A stretch of 64,000 bases of DNA, from assembly GCA_022539475.1 (NCBI GenBank), contig VCMS01000237.1:1-64000 (forward strand), written 5' to 3'. Made by a program: the position numbers and the translations under genes. Below are positions 19,541 through 29,998 of the stretch, piece by piece (position 1 is the stretch's first letter; each line of letters starts with the position of its first letter). The notes beneath the pieces are model-generated. The model worked only from the letters and a program-made list of their open reading frames with translations. It was not told the DNA's origin and did not search any database. The stretch is from Gracilaria domingensis. Its lineage: Eukaryota; Rhodophyta; Florideophyceae; Gracilariales; Gracilariaceae.

Positions 19541-20545
19541 AAATGACGTCTAGAGATTGCGTGTCAAAATTTGTGAGTGCGCGTAGTCAACGCGTGTAGG
19601 TTTATCAAATGTATGGCATGCATATGTATGTTTGAAGACTTTCTTATGACATCGAGCATTTGATGTGTTCTTTGCAACAAAAATTGCTAAAAATACGTAG
19701 CTAAGCTTTAATTTGAGAAAAAACCTGTTGGATTCTACACGCGTAATGTTTCTAATTTATATGATTAATAACACAGAGTACATTTACATAGAATGCGTCT
19801 GCCACATAGAACGCACCCATAAGTATATCTTTCCTTTTATTCTATCAGAGTAAACATTATGAATGTACATCTTAACTCTCTTCATCATAGCTATAATGTA
19901 AACCGTTAACAATGCCGAATCAAAGTACAGCTAAAAATTCAAAAACATTGAAGCAAATGTTTTTATTACCATTCACGACAGTCATGTCAACAAATAGAGG
20001 TATTCTTCGATTCCGTCGCACAAACGCACACATTCTTACAAAATGTGTGCGCCGCATATTTCGAAGTAAAATAAGCTACTTTTGTGGAATAAAAAAATAG
20101 CTTTACGGTGTAAAATAACTGCGTTTCTCTAATTTTTTCCAACGTTTCTCTAAGAAAACTGCTGAATTTCTACAGTTACGGAATTTTTTCTCCCATCATC
20201 TATCATCTGTATGCGAGCATTAAGCTTAAAAGTTTTTTTTGGCTTATCTTGAAGTTGCTGTCGTACAAAAGTAGAAGGTTACTTTCATTTCCTTGGACGT
20301 AGACTGCTACACGAGGATGAAAGATACAAATGTAGTCATCAGAGTATGGATTGTGAATTCGAAAAGAATTTTTAGATGACAATAGTTGGTTACCAATTAG
20401 CGGACGCAGCTGTTTAAAAACAACTAAATTCTGTACAAGATAAACCATAATATTTACAAAACTAGAGTGTTCAGTAATGACCATGTAATTTTCTTCGAAC
20501 AATGGCATAAATTTTTCGGTTCGTCAAGACTCTCTTCTGTGTTAC
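19541..20545. repeat. AT-rich dispersed repeat, right piece of copy one
   Basis: 19540-19700 aligns with 24390-24560, and 20200-20520 aligns with 21850-22120 and 25080-25300 (shared words CTGCTACACGA/AAACCGTACCCGA, ATAAACCA). It is strongly diverged and has no supported gene. It ends at a HAD-hydrolase gene fragment, the same junction order as in the 21.5-22.3 kb copy. Confidence 0.55.
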
Positions 20546-20760
20546 ATGTTCATGCCTTCACATCTACAGCGTTACAGAAAGGTGCTGGCGTCAGATGAGC
20601 AATTGTCGCTGTTTGTAAGTGAGATATGGGCGTGTTCAATGCGCACGAGCTGGAGATACCTGCCTTGGAAAAGTAATAAGAAGGATTGTGGGTATTCATG
20701 GGAAACAACCCCAATTAACATCTCCCTTATGTTTTCTCGCGTCACCACGTGAAATCGGTT
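20546..20760 (+). pseudogene. fragment of the HAD-hydrolase-type gene, 5' part
   Basis: CCTTCACATCTACAGCGTTA and the following 120 bases align with 27657-27790, where the same segment reads LRPSHLQRHRHVLAPDE. Only the N-terminal portion is present and it is diverged. It lies downstream of an AT-rich repeat copy, as the fuller copies do. Confidence 0.5.
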
Positions 20761-21539
20761 ATCGAGAGGTACGCATCAAAAACTTCTGCGAAGTAGCCTG
20801 TAACAATTCTACATTGCCAATATGTATGCATTATATTGAACATATTTCAAGTTGTGTACATATGGACTTTCGCACAAAGTTATTTACCTTGATATCTTTA
20901 GCTTGCGCGTCGTTCTCTACAAAACGTTTTGATGTAGGTACAGAGCATCAACATCTCAACTACTAACATTAAAGTTAGTCTTAGCTAAACTTTACACGAC
21001 TACAATCATTAAACCAGTTTGTACAAGGCACATATGTGCTTTTTGAGGTACATATATCCATTTTAAACGACTGTATTTTTGTCTTCCAAGTGTTTCATAG
21101 CTTGAAAGCCTTCTGAGTCCAAGATCCTTCACTGCGCTGCAACCAAGCAGAAACAGAGGGAGAACAAAGAAAGAACCTCTTACCTACGGTTATTATAATA
21201 TGTGTTCCGGAATACATATGGTCCGTGCAGATATCCCATAAGCGCTAAGATCGCAACGATGGCGTCATATTCAAAAAACCAGAGTATTTCTCTCCAAGCG
21301 ACAACAATGCTGGAGAGATGGTGTTACACGTAGATGTCACGATTATGTTTCTTGTACTTTATACACAACTTTAAATACAAATTATATGATTCTTTTCTCG
21401 TTTTCTCAAACACTGAAAAAACTGTATTGCATCAGAAGCAATGTGCGAAAGACACCCTCTCTCACAATCTGTGAGGAAAGCAGTCGAATCGTAGTATAAC
21501 TAATTTTCGCGCAGCTCCCATAGAATTGCATTCTTCCGA
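20761..21539. other. AT-rich stretch, nothing recognised
   Basis: No frame, tRNA, long hairpin or repeat partner that I can support. Confidence 0.4.
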
Positions 21540-22135
21540 AGTGTCGCAAAAAACAGCTGACTTATTGAGTACCATTCTCAACCTGTATTTCGTAAAGACC
21601 TATTATCATAAGGTTGGATTTAGCAGCAAAAAGAACAGAAAAAAATGTTTAAGCTGCACTACTGATAGTAGAAAGAAGGCTTATTAAGCATGTTTCTTAA
21701 TAAAGTCAAAGTTTTAGAGAGGCATACAATAAAAACTGTCCCACTTTTAATATACTCAATATTTTCGTAAGAAATACGTCAACATCTTAAGCTTCATAAA
21801 GTTGTTCCCAATAATTCTAATTTGGCGATCGATGAGCATGAAATCTATTTACGTGGTGTCGAGAAGTCGTTGTTGTAGAAATATAGGTAGTTAATTTGGT
21901 TTTCTTCGACAAAAACTGCTACACGATGATATCAGATGCAATGAACTCATTAAAGTAGGGATTGTGCATCCGAAAAGAGCATTCTAAATTGCAATAGTTT
22001 GTATTGCGGCTGAAGTTGTTGCAAAACACCAAATTCTGCCAGAGATAAACCAAAATATTTCTCAAGATTTGAATTCTTTGCATTGACTAAAATTATAATT
22101 TTCATAGAACCAAAACTTGGCCTTACTTCTAGACT
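21540..22135. repeat. AT-rich dispersed repeat, copy two
   Basis: It aligns with 24830-25330: GAGTACCATTCTC versus TTAGTACCATTCTCG, and AAAAACTGTCCCACTTTTAAT versus AAAAACTGTCGCACTTTTAAT-type words. Its second half aligns with 20200-20520. Identity is low, so the duplications are old. Confidence 0.6.
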
Positions 22136-22149
22136 TCAAGCGCTGAAGA

Positions 22150-22712
22150 ATCTTAATGTGATTTTTTGGCGCTTGTACTTTCTAATAGGCCACAAGCTCT
22201 GCTACTCCATTTGACAGCAGGAAAGATGGCGGGTTGTCTCTTTCGACTCTCATCTACGACCGCCGATTGCTGGGAGCTCATGAGTTGAATGAGTCGCTCA
22301 GGCCTTCACACCTGCAGCGTCCCAGACATGTGCTGGCCTGTCGTGTCGTACCTTGCCTGAGAGGTATTGACAGTGTGCATTTGCGTGTCTAGTTTGGACA
22401 TGTCGATTGTTACAGTAGCACACGATAGCAAACGTTAGACAAGTACGTCCGATGACGTAAGTTTCACCGTGCTTCGGCGTTTGCTGTGCGGTATACAGGC
22501 GTTTGAATGGACCCAACGCGCACTGAACGACGGGCAGGCGTCTGGTCGAAGCTCACTGCGTCTCCCTCCTCCCTCCTGCTCCACATTTTCCTCAAAAATG
22601 TGTTTTTGTTTTGTTTGTTTTTGGTTTGAAATATTTTCTTTCCTTTGTCCACCACCGGATTCGCAAGATATAGCGTGCGCAGAAGAAATGGCGCATGAAG
22701 CATCCCTCTTGG
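22150..22712 (+). pseudogene. second fragmentary copy of the HAD-hydrolase-type gene (22190-22345 and 22640-22712)
   Basis: 22225-22333 aligns with 27588-27693 (GTCTCTTTC..., GAGTCGCTCAGGCCTTCACA). 22650-22712 reads PPPDSQDIACAEEMAHEA, matching PPPDLQDISSAEEMAHEA at 27851-27904. An unrelated stretch of about 300 bases separates the two parts. CTTTCTAATAGGCC near 22175 is the empty counterpart of the target of the solo LTR at 27.0 kb. Confidence 0.6.
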
Positions 22713-22764
22713 TGTCTTGACAGCATACGAATTGTGCTTACAGTAGCAGTGTACAGAAATCTTC

Positions 22765-22845
22765 TGACATGTCCGGGACTCGAACCCGGGACCTCTGTAT
22801 CTAGGCCCATAATTATGGAAAACCACTAAGGAACTCCGGCGCTCT
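22765..22845 (-). ncRNA. tRNA-like sequence, probably the head of a tRNA-derived SINE
   Basis: On the minus strand CCGGGTTCGAGTCCCGG (22773-22789) is a perfect T-arm and B box, and TTCCTTAGTGGTTTTCC near 22817-22833 resembles an A box. The 5' and 3' acceptor halves do not pair, so this is not a functional tRNA. It truncates the preceding HAD-gene fragment. Confidence 0.45.
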
Positions 22846-22899
22846 GCCTGGATCTCTGTACTGTGTCTCAACCGTTTTATAGGCATAATAGATCTAAAC

Positions 22900-24179
22900 A
22901 AGCAAGGCATTCGCCTTACTTCCAAATTTGAAAGGGCTGGAAATGCAAGTTTGTCTTCTAACTAACGAAACACTATTTAAAAACGGCTATTGTGACAGGA
23001 ATTTTCTTTCAGATTCTCGCTTTTGATGTTTAGGGATTGTGTACATTTAGCAGTCCGTGTGTTTCTCTTGAACTTTCCAAAAGTGTCTGACGGGAAAATG
23101 ACCAGCACTATTCTACAATTCTGTAGATGATAAATAAGGGCGGTGCACAGAAGACTACGCCAGATACATAAAAAATCGTTACAGAGAAGACATTCAAAAT
23201 TCTTCGTTGCTAATATCAAAATGGGTGACTGCTTCAATTTTTATCGTCGAAAATAGAAGCAGTCAAGCATGCAACGAATCTTTGATATCTAAATAGTACG
23301 AAGACAGTAATCTTTTATGTTTATGAACTATCATTGGGTTCAGTCGCAGATTCAATCTGAAAAGAATGGCAAACATCGAGAACGTTTTATTCTTACAGAG
23401 TAATACTTTGTAACAGTTCCAATATCACGCGGTTTCAACGGTTGCGGACCGTATTGGGTATTCTGGTATGTCTATAATGCTTTGCGTGAATCGTTTCACT
23501 GCACTTGGTCTTTGAAATTTGTTCAGTGAGACTGTGGAATTTGTTGTGATTTCCAGTGAATGAAAGCCACATGAAGCACAAGAAGAAGCCGTAGATAAAG
23601 TAATTGTATTGCTTACTCTAGTTTCTTCCTTTCTCGACTGATTTAAAAAAGCGTACCCCGAATCGAACAGATCGCTCGTTTCGAACAGATCGCTTGTTTT
23701 TCGTGTTGCAAGTGAAGTACAAATTTTGGCAAGAAAAATGTTTTCTTATTGAACTTCAAATAATTGAGCGAGAAAAAAGTCTTTCGGTTTTTTCTTCTCA
23801 TGCTGTTTTTGGCACCAAACCAATCATGACACTGTGGTTTTGGTAATTAATAGGCGAGAAAAGTTTTGCGTGGGAGCAGAACTCTACGCTGTCTTCCTAC
23901 AATTACCATTCTTGAAAAATATTTTTTTACTTGCTTCAGTTTCACTCAGTTCTTTAAACAAATTTTGGGCTCACACAAATTCGATTGATGAAAGAATTCA
24001 ATTCGAAGGCATTTTTTATCACTGCAATGGTTTGTGAGCTTTTTATGGCAGAGAAATACCAAGATGACAGTAACGATCTAGACAAACAGCGCCAAAAACG
24101 CTTTGCCTAGTTGTTTTAAGGGAAGGTTGCCTCTCTTAAGTTTTTGTGTCTGCCTTGCTGCTGTATACTGTAAGCATAT
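22900..24179. other. AT-rich stretch, nothing recognised
   Basis: Only short chance frames occur. No repeat partner, RNA gene or strong palindrome was seen. Confidence 0.4.
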
Positions 24180-25330
24180 CTTTGTATCTAGTGCATTGCT
24201 GTTAAACCATTTGAGATGTGATACGCATATACTTAGTTTGCATCGTCATTTCTTGCATATGCGTGAATAAAGCTTGTCATGTGCACGTGTGCGTCTCAAA
24301 TATACAAAACGCATTTGCTTGTGTTACCCATAATGGACTAGGGCTTATTATTGGAATATTTCATGAAATGTTTCGAATTTAAGATTTTGTCGTCTGCAAG
24401 TGCGTGCCAACATTTGTGAATGTCTATGGCAAACGTGTCTAAAAGTTTTAAGTGCTTGAAGCTTATGATTTGTATATGTTTGCCGGAAACGTCTTACCTA
24501 ACATATGGCATTTAATGTGTAGTATGCATCAATAAGACGCAAAAGGCTAACATTTTGAATAAATGAATTGAATGTGTGAGAAGCAGACCTACACGTGAGC
24601 TCTTTGTTACAAACGTAGTTTTTTTTAAGTTATTCTGCGTCACAAATCTCGCTAGTTCAAAACAGAACATTACAAGTGTACTATTGTAGACAGATAAAAG
24701 TATTAGTGCAAAGTCAAAACGTGGAAATATATTTATTCATTTTTTGCCATTGCTGCATTGCACAAGTTTAACTTCTATAGTTTAAGCAGAATTAAATTAC
24801 AGCCTAAATCTTGAAAATGATTTGAGAACATTACTTAGTACCATTCTCGACGTCCAGTAGTTAGGGGCATGTTATCATACGTTTTGACTTAAATCCAAAA
24901 TTAACATAACCAAATCTTTACGTCGCGTTTTAGGACTTATTTTTTTGTTAAATATAGCGATAGTTTTAAGAAATCTACAACAAAAACTGTCGCACTTTTA
25001 ATTCAAGAATTTTTTTTTGTACGAAAAACTTTAAACTTCAATATTTGGAGCTATCTTGAAGCTCTCCGAAAATCCTCTTAGAACAGTCATTAAGAGTTAA
25101 ATATGTCATTGATGTATCGTGAAGACACTGTTGTACAAATGTAGAGAGTTACCTTTTTTGTCCCAGAAAAACCGTACCCGACGTTTATTCTTTTCTTTTC
25201 GGCATTGATGCGGATTCCTAATTGCATTTTTATCAAAACAGTTTGACACAGTCGATAATCACTTCTACTTTATATGAAATATGGTATAGCATGGTAAGAT
25301 TAGAAATACAAAATAATTTGAACTAAAATT
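24180..25330. repeat. AT-rich dispersed repeat, uninterrupted copy three
   Basis: This copy aligns in order with 17958-18157, 19540-19700, 21540-22135 and 20200-20520. It therefore represents the least interrupted form of a non-coding unit of about 1.1 kb. It has no terminal repeats and no frame, so its mobility class is unknown; it may be part of a segmental duplication. Confidence 0.6.
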
Positions 25331-25964
25331 ATTTGTAGGTACGAACTCTGTAAAGTAATACTGTGAGATGTTTTAAAATAAGAAATTGTAAATATTGCTA
25401 TTGTTTGAAATAGATGTGTTCGGGGATCACACGCTGCGTAAATTGAGATAATTGCTATTGTTAATTTATTTACAGTTTGCCGAAGATAGAATTAAATGAC
25501 GTAGTTCTGTGTGTATCAATGCCTCATAATATGCCCTGTCGCAATAGACTTGCTTAACGCATTGTTGTTTCGGCGCTAGAGCACACATTCTGCCAAAGAA
25601 AGAGTTCAAGAAGTTTTGTAATTGTAACCTGGTTGGTAATATATGCACTAAGAAAGAATGTTTTTCGGAGAAAATGAAGGGTACAGCAATTTTCTGTTGT
25701 AGTGTAGCGTGCAAATGTAAGAGTATTTCTGCTACAGCAAAGGGGTTATGTATATGGAAGAGGTTTTATTCCAAAATTTGGGAAAGAACGATATAATTTG
25801 AGTGCATTTTGAAGCGTTAGGTGACAAAATTTGTGAAAAACGCATCTTTAAAACTATGTACGTGTATAATTTAAAATCTCTGGCAAAATACAGAGAATAG
25901 TAGCATGTATTAGTCCGCAGAACTACAAAATATAACCTGGAAAGGTTACAAAGTTGCGAGTGCT
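25331..25964. other. AT-rich stretch, nothing recognised
   Basis: Short frames on both strands (for example minus 25466-25714) show no domain or conserved partner in the window. Confidence 0.35.
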
Positions 25965-26249
25965 CAAATGGTATTATTGTGGCTGACCATTTTTCTAACT
26001 TAAGGATATAATTGACTACTATGGCAGATCGAGTAGTCAATACCCAATTTATTTATTGTTTCTAGCAGCGTTGTGACGATCGAGTAGTCAATACCCAATT
26101 TATTTATTATTTCTAGCAGCGTTGTGACGATCGAGTAGTCAATACCCAATTTATTTATTATTTCTAGCAGCGTTGTGACTATCTGACTTGGCATTTTATG
26201 GCTTTTGACTGATCATTCCACTATTTTGGTAGTCACAAAAATGCCCCTG
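25965..26249. mobile_element. CAGGG-ended MITE with an internal 51-bp triplication
   Basis: The right end (reverse complement CAGGGGCATTTTTGTGACTA) and internal words match the element at 27264-27448 in opposite orientation. The left end near 25965 aligns more weakly (TGTGGCTGACCATTTT). At 26027-26179 an exact 51-base unit occurs three times (one substitution), each starting GATCGAGTAGTCAATACCC. The triplication is absent from the sister element and so arose inside this copy. Confidence 0.65.
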
Positions 26250-27011
26250 GGAAAATGGGCATTCATAGCAAACCTCCTAGTGCCTTGGTCGCCCGCTTTG
26301 CAGATCTGATGTAGAGCTATTCTAAAGAATATTCTTATTTTTTGTGCCAAGTAGGCTTTGTTTTGGCATTAGTAGGTGACTAGTTGGCACACGTTCAAAA
26401 ATTAATGCTTATATATAGAATGACGTGTTTTCTTTCAAAGACAGTATAAAACACAAAAAATATTTGCCGTAAAACACGGGACATTTTGGCTTCTTTTGGG
26501 AGCTTCAATCTACTTTTGATCTGTGACATGCAAACAAATTAAATTCTGTCCAACGAGAAATCTTTGTAGGCAGACGTTTTGGATATATACTCGAATAGTA
26601 TTCCAAAATGTTTAGTATTTTGTTCTACTCCTCAACAGATGTTTGGCAGAGCTTCTCCAAGTCTTTGCATAACATGTTTTTGCTGAAAAGAATTACACCT
26701 TCGCCTGTGAACTTAAATAAGTTTTCAAGGCAGATTAAGGTCGTGATATAAACTATTCGTAAGAGTCAAATTTTTTATCTTCTTCACTGCACGAATTTGT
26801 AGACTTTAAGCATTAAGCCTGTGAAGAATGTTATGTTAGATAGTACGCTCTACTATTATATATTATTTTTGTTAAGTTTTGTCATAAAGGTTTTCTTTCA
26901 AAGGAGTTTTGCAACCGTGTCTTAGAGAAGCTTGCTTCTCTTTGTACCGATTAGTTATTTCATGTCTGTTCGATAAGGGTTAAGATTGTGACGATTTGGC
27001 GCCTGTACTAT
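26250..27011. other. AT-rich stretch, start of the duplicated block
   Basis: No gene is supported. From about 26970 the sequence (TTTGGCGCCTGTACTATGTA) aligns with 22150-22175, so this edge belongs to the duplicated segment that carries the HAD-type gene. Confidence 0.4.
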
Positions 27012-27016
27012 GTAAT

Positions 27017-27540
27017 TGTTGGTCTACACAGGGGGCGCAACTGCAACGCAGTCGCACGCAGTCGCTCCTAGTCCGGGCGGACGCAGGTTGCAAGGAGAGC
27101 AGGCACATATCCCAGGAGACTTTCCCATGCCTCCGGACACGAACAGAATGCTGCTATGTCCGGGTATTTATTACCGCCGAGTAACGGCAGAAAGGCAGAC
27201 TAGATTTCCTCTGTGGAATGCGATTGCGCTCTACGTGCCAGGTGCGCAAGAAACGTGTTTTGCCAGGGCCGTATTTGTGATTACCAAAATAGTAAATTGA
27301 GTAGTCAGTAGTCAACAAAAATGGCATACCGACTAGTCACAACGCTCTAAAAATAAGAAAAAAATAGGATGATAACTATTCGTTTTTGCTGAAGTAGTCA
27401 GTCAATTTCTATTTTTTGGCAAAATAGTCAGTCACAAATACGGCCCTGAGAGAAACACTACAAGTACACGTACCTACGCAATTCGGTAATGAAATGAATT
27501 GTGCTACCCACGCAAAAACTGCACTGCTTGGGTATCAACA
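27017..27540 (+). mobile_element. solo LTR (Copia-like ends), copy A, with a nested MITE
   Basis: It starts TGTTGGTC and ends GGTATCAACA. GTAAT flanks it on both sides (27012-27016 and 27541-27545), a 5-bp target duplication. Removing the 185-bp MITE leaves 339 bp, the length of copy C (338 bp). The pre-insertion site is preserved at about 22170-22180. Old fossil; no internal region remains. Confidence 0.88.
27264..27448. mobile_element. CAGGGCC-ended MITE nested in solo LTR A
   Basis: CAGGGCCGTATTTGTGATTA at the left is the inverse of TCACAAATACGGCCCTG at the right. The body is AT-rich and 185 bp long. The ends resemble hAT-type MITEs, but I could not see an 8-bp target duplication. It entered after the LTR had inserted. 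Confidence 0.75.
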
Positions 27541-27579
27541 GTAATAGGCCAATCTGCGCTACAGCGTTTGGCGACAGGC

Positions 27580-28697
27580 AGGATTGCGGGTCGTCTCTTT
27601 CTGCTTCACCTCCGATCGCCGACTGTTGGGCGATGATGAGTTCAATGAGTCGCTCAGGCCTTCACACCTGCAGCGTCACAGACATGTGCTTGCGCCAGAT
27701 GAGAAAGTGCCGCCAAGTTTGTATGGAATACCCGTCGTGTTCAACGCTCACGTGCTCGAAAAGCATGCGTGGACCGCCATGGCAGAGGAGAACGCTCTGT
27801 AGTGTGTAGTGTAGTGTCTTCGATCTGCAGCTCGCTGACACTACACTCTGCCACCACCAGATTTGCAAGATATCTCTTCCGCAGAAGAAATGGCGCATGA
27901 GGCAGCTGTGAAACGCGTGTTGTACTGGTTTGCCGGAAGTAGACGACGTCAAGCGCTATTCATTTCGTAAGGCAGAGGTATACCAACGATTATGTGCCTC
28001 CTTTGAGTTTCGGGCACAAAAGGGCATCTCTGTTAGCGCTGATGTGCGCAGTGTGGTTCGAGTGAACCTGGGAGCTGCCGGACGAACCCTCAGGAGGTTC
28101 TGTCTCAGCGTCTTTTATACGTTTTATTGTTTCCAATTTAGGAAACACTCTGCTAAGCTACTAAATAATTTAACTATTACGTAGCCCTATAGACTATTTC
28201 TTGTCCGCTATAATATTAGCCAAGTAAGGGCTTGACACTCTCTCAGATTATCTCTGACAATCTCGGATTGGCTCCACAGCCTTGGCCAGTATGGCGTGAA
28301 GACTATTCTGAGCTCACCACATCCGAGACAATTCATTATGGAAGTGCTTCAGAGTATCGGCCTCGTGTCTTGCTTCACTTCAAGCGATATGGTTTCGGCA
28401 GAGGATAAGTGCGAGTCGATGGGGCACGTTTTCTTACTAGCTGCAATCAAGGCACAGCGACCCCCCAGCAAGTGCGTGGTCTTCACTGATAGGCCATCCG
28501 GTGTTACTGCCGCACACGACGTTAGCGCAAAAGTTGTTGCGCTGTTGGGTGTTCATGCAGCGTATGAGGTTAGGTCTGCCGACCAAACTGTCAGAGATTA
28601 CGAAGATCTCGTAGTGTACAACATTCGCCGCTTGTTTTCACAGCAAGGAACTGAGTTTCTGGATCCGCGCACCGAGCTTGAGGTTGACGGCAAGTAA
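27580..28697 (+). pseudogene. HAD-superfamily hydrolase-like gene, broken (fullest copy)
   Basis: Recognisable pieces in order are YGIPVVFNAHVLEKHAW, PPPDLQDISSAEEMAHEA, then VDDVKRYSFRKAEVYQRL (cap-like region). Next comes ILSSPHPRQFIMEVLQSIGL (motif II-like, Ser), and CVVFTDRPSGVTAAHDVSAKVVALLG (motif III/IV region, given here only as a landmark). This is the layout of subfamily-I HAD phosphatases. The reading frame changes near 27930, and about 150 unrelated bases interrupt it near 28110-28280. A 46-bp element sits at 27800. The final frame closes at 28697. The gene lies tail to tail with LpxC, about 50 bases away. It was probably plastid-targeted or cytosolic; this is unclear. Confidence 0.6.
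27800..27845. mobile_element. 46-bp short element with hairpin end and CTCTG target duplication
   Basis: CTCTG occurs at 27795-27799 and 27846-27850. The inserted sequence ends with GTGTCTTCGATCTGCAGCTC and then GCTGACACTACA, which is shared exactly with the end of the 179-bp element at 56218-56396. TAGTGTC and GACACTA form a stem. It interrupts the HAD-type frame and, together with its duplication, adds 51 bases. Confidence 0.7.
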
Positions 28698-28744
28698 GTG
28701 TCGTCTCATTCATTTGCATCTGCATCTTGTATGATACAACCGCT

Positions 28745-29690
28745 TCATTGCTGCTCTTGTGCCGTCTGTTTCGCAGATTGCGACTTTTTGTTTTTGTTGG
28801 CTCCACCGTCGCGTTCTTCGTCTCTCAGTCGCCCTCTAGGTCGTAATTGTCCGGATCTCTGTAAAGCTTTCTCAACGTTTAACCAATGCGCTGGTCTTAC
28901 TGCTGTATATCTGCCCAGTACAACCCCTCCCAATCTCAGGTCCCCAATGCAATCAACAGCAAGATGACGACATATCTCGTCTGAATATCGAAGTCCTTCT
29001 GAGTTGAGCACTTTCCCTCCTTCTTCATACAAGAGAGAGTTATCCATGCCACCTCCCAGTATGAGCTCTTTCGCGCGCCATCGCTCTAGTTCACTCCTGG
29101 ACCAGAACGTCCGCGCAACGAGCGACATTTCTTCGGAAAGATCCTTCAGACAGTGTGAAGGCCACTCTCTGAGTGCCCAAGTTAAAGCGTGAAATGCCAT
29201 TTACAAACGTCATCACTTCCACGTCCAGCGATCTTTCTCCTGGAAGCGACCATAGTGATGCGTGTGCTTTCCCGTCTTCTGAATTAACACGAACTGCTCG
29301 CCGAACGATTGTTAGGCGCTTTGAGACATTCAATGGAACGACCTGCCCCTTCAACGCGAGCGTGAATGGCCATGCGGAGCCGTCCATGATAGGTAGTTCC
29401 CTGCTTAAAATATGTGCTAGCACGTTATCTACCCCAGCTGCCGACAGAGCGGCGAGCAAATGTTCGACGCTTGAAACGGTTGTAGCAGAAGATGATGGCG
29501 CCCGCTATGTAGTGCAGAGCGTGGCATCTGCAACGTTCTCAAACGTTGCAGGGATGCAATCGTTGCGATGATGGAATGTGATGCCAGTGTTTGCAGGAGC
29601 TGGACGCAGAGTTAGCACCGACGGCGTTCCTGTATGAAGCGCAGTGCTTACAAACCGCATCGCTCGCTTTATTGTAGTCTGTCGCGCCAT
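28745..29690 (-). pseudogene. lpxC: UDP-3-O-acyl-N-acetylglucosamine deacetylase (LpxC), broken
   Basis: LpxC is the zinc enzyme of the second, committed step of lipid A synthesis; plants and red algae keep lipid-A-pathway genes for organelles. The N terminus (TTIKRAMRFVSTALHTG) matches LpxC directly, and SSVEHLLAALSAAGVDNV holds the Glu-His zinc/catalytic pair. IPIMDGSAWPF, LGGGMDNSLL, LRYSDEICRHLAVD (His and Asp ligands) and RPAHWLN (general-acid His) are all present. Leu replaces the Lys that usually follows the zinc-ligand His. Breaks are an in-frame TAG at 29505-29507 and a one-base frame change near 29100. Length is otherwise normal (about 315 codons). It is divergent from the CRTISO-like gene and convergent with the HAD-type gene. 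A 5' fragment is repeated at 55030-55256 and a 3' fragment at 45085-45330. Sequencing errors could mimic the breaks. Confidence 0.85.
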
Positions 29691-29998
29691 TCTGAGGTAT
29701 CTCCCTTCGCCGCGTACTCAGAACGGAAGCAAGTATCTTCGGAAGTGTAGGCGTATGCACAGCCTGTCTGACCGCACTCTCGGCACGATTGGCCATAATT
29801 TCGCTCCGAATCTAGGTTCGTGCAGATTATCTCACACGTGAATAACTTTACTCCACCGCAATCCCCCGAGTCGACGATCATGATCTCGCCGCAAGACCTC
29901 CTCCACGGTACTACTCGTTCGTAGCGTTCATAGTAGGGCAGGTAGCTCGTCTCGAGAATTCAGTTGGGGCAATTGACACTGCAAGTAATTGGACAGCC
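29691..29998. promoter_or_regulatory. shared intergenic promoter region, LpxC/CRTISO-like
   Basis: These 308 bases lie between divergent start codons. They may include an LpxC N-terminal targeting extension, since a minus-strand frame continues upstream of the LpxC ATG. No TATA box stands out. The region is duplicated, diverged, at 55257-55461. Confidence 0.4.

Noticed and set aside
22765-22845. Functional tRNA gene on the minus strand
   Set aside because: T-arm is perfect but the acceptor halves do not pair and the anticodon arm is aberrant.
26000-26250. CRISPR-like array from the three 51-bp units
   Set aside because: Units are directly adjacent without spacers and lie in a eukaryotic MITE.
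5825-29507. Genome-wide reassignment of TAG, suggested by in-frame TAGs in the coiled-coil gene and LpxC
   Set aside because: The transposase and methyltransferase end at TAG in sensible places, and LpxC also has a frame change, so decay or introns explain the data better.
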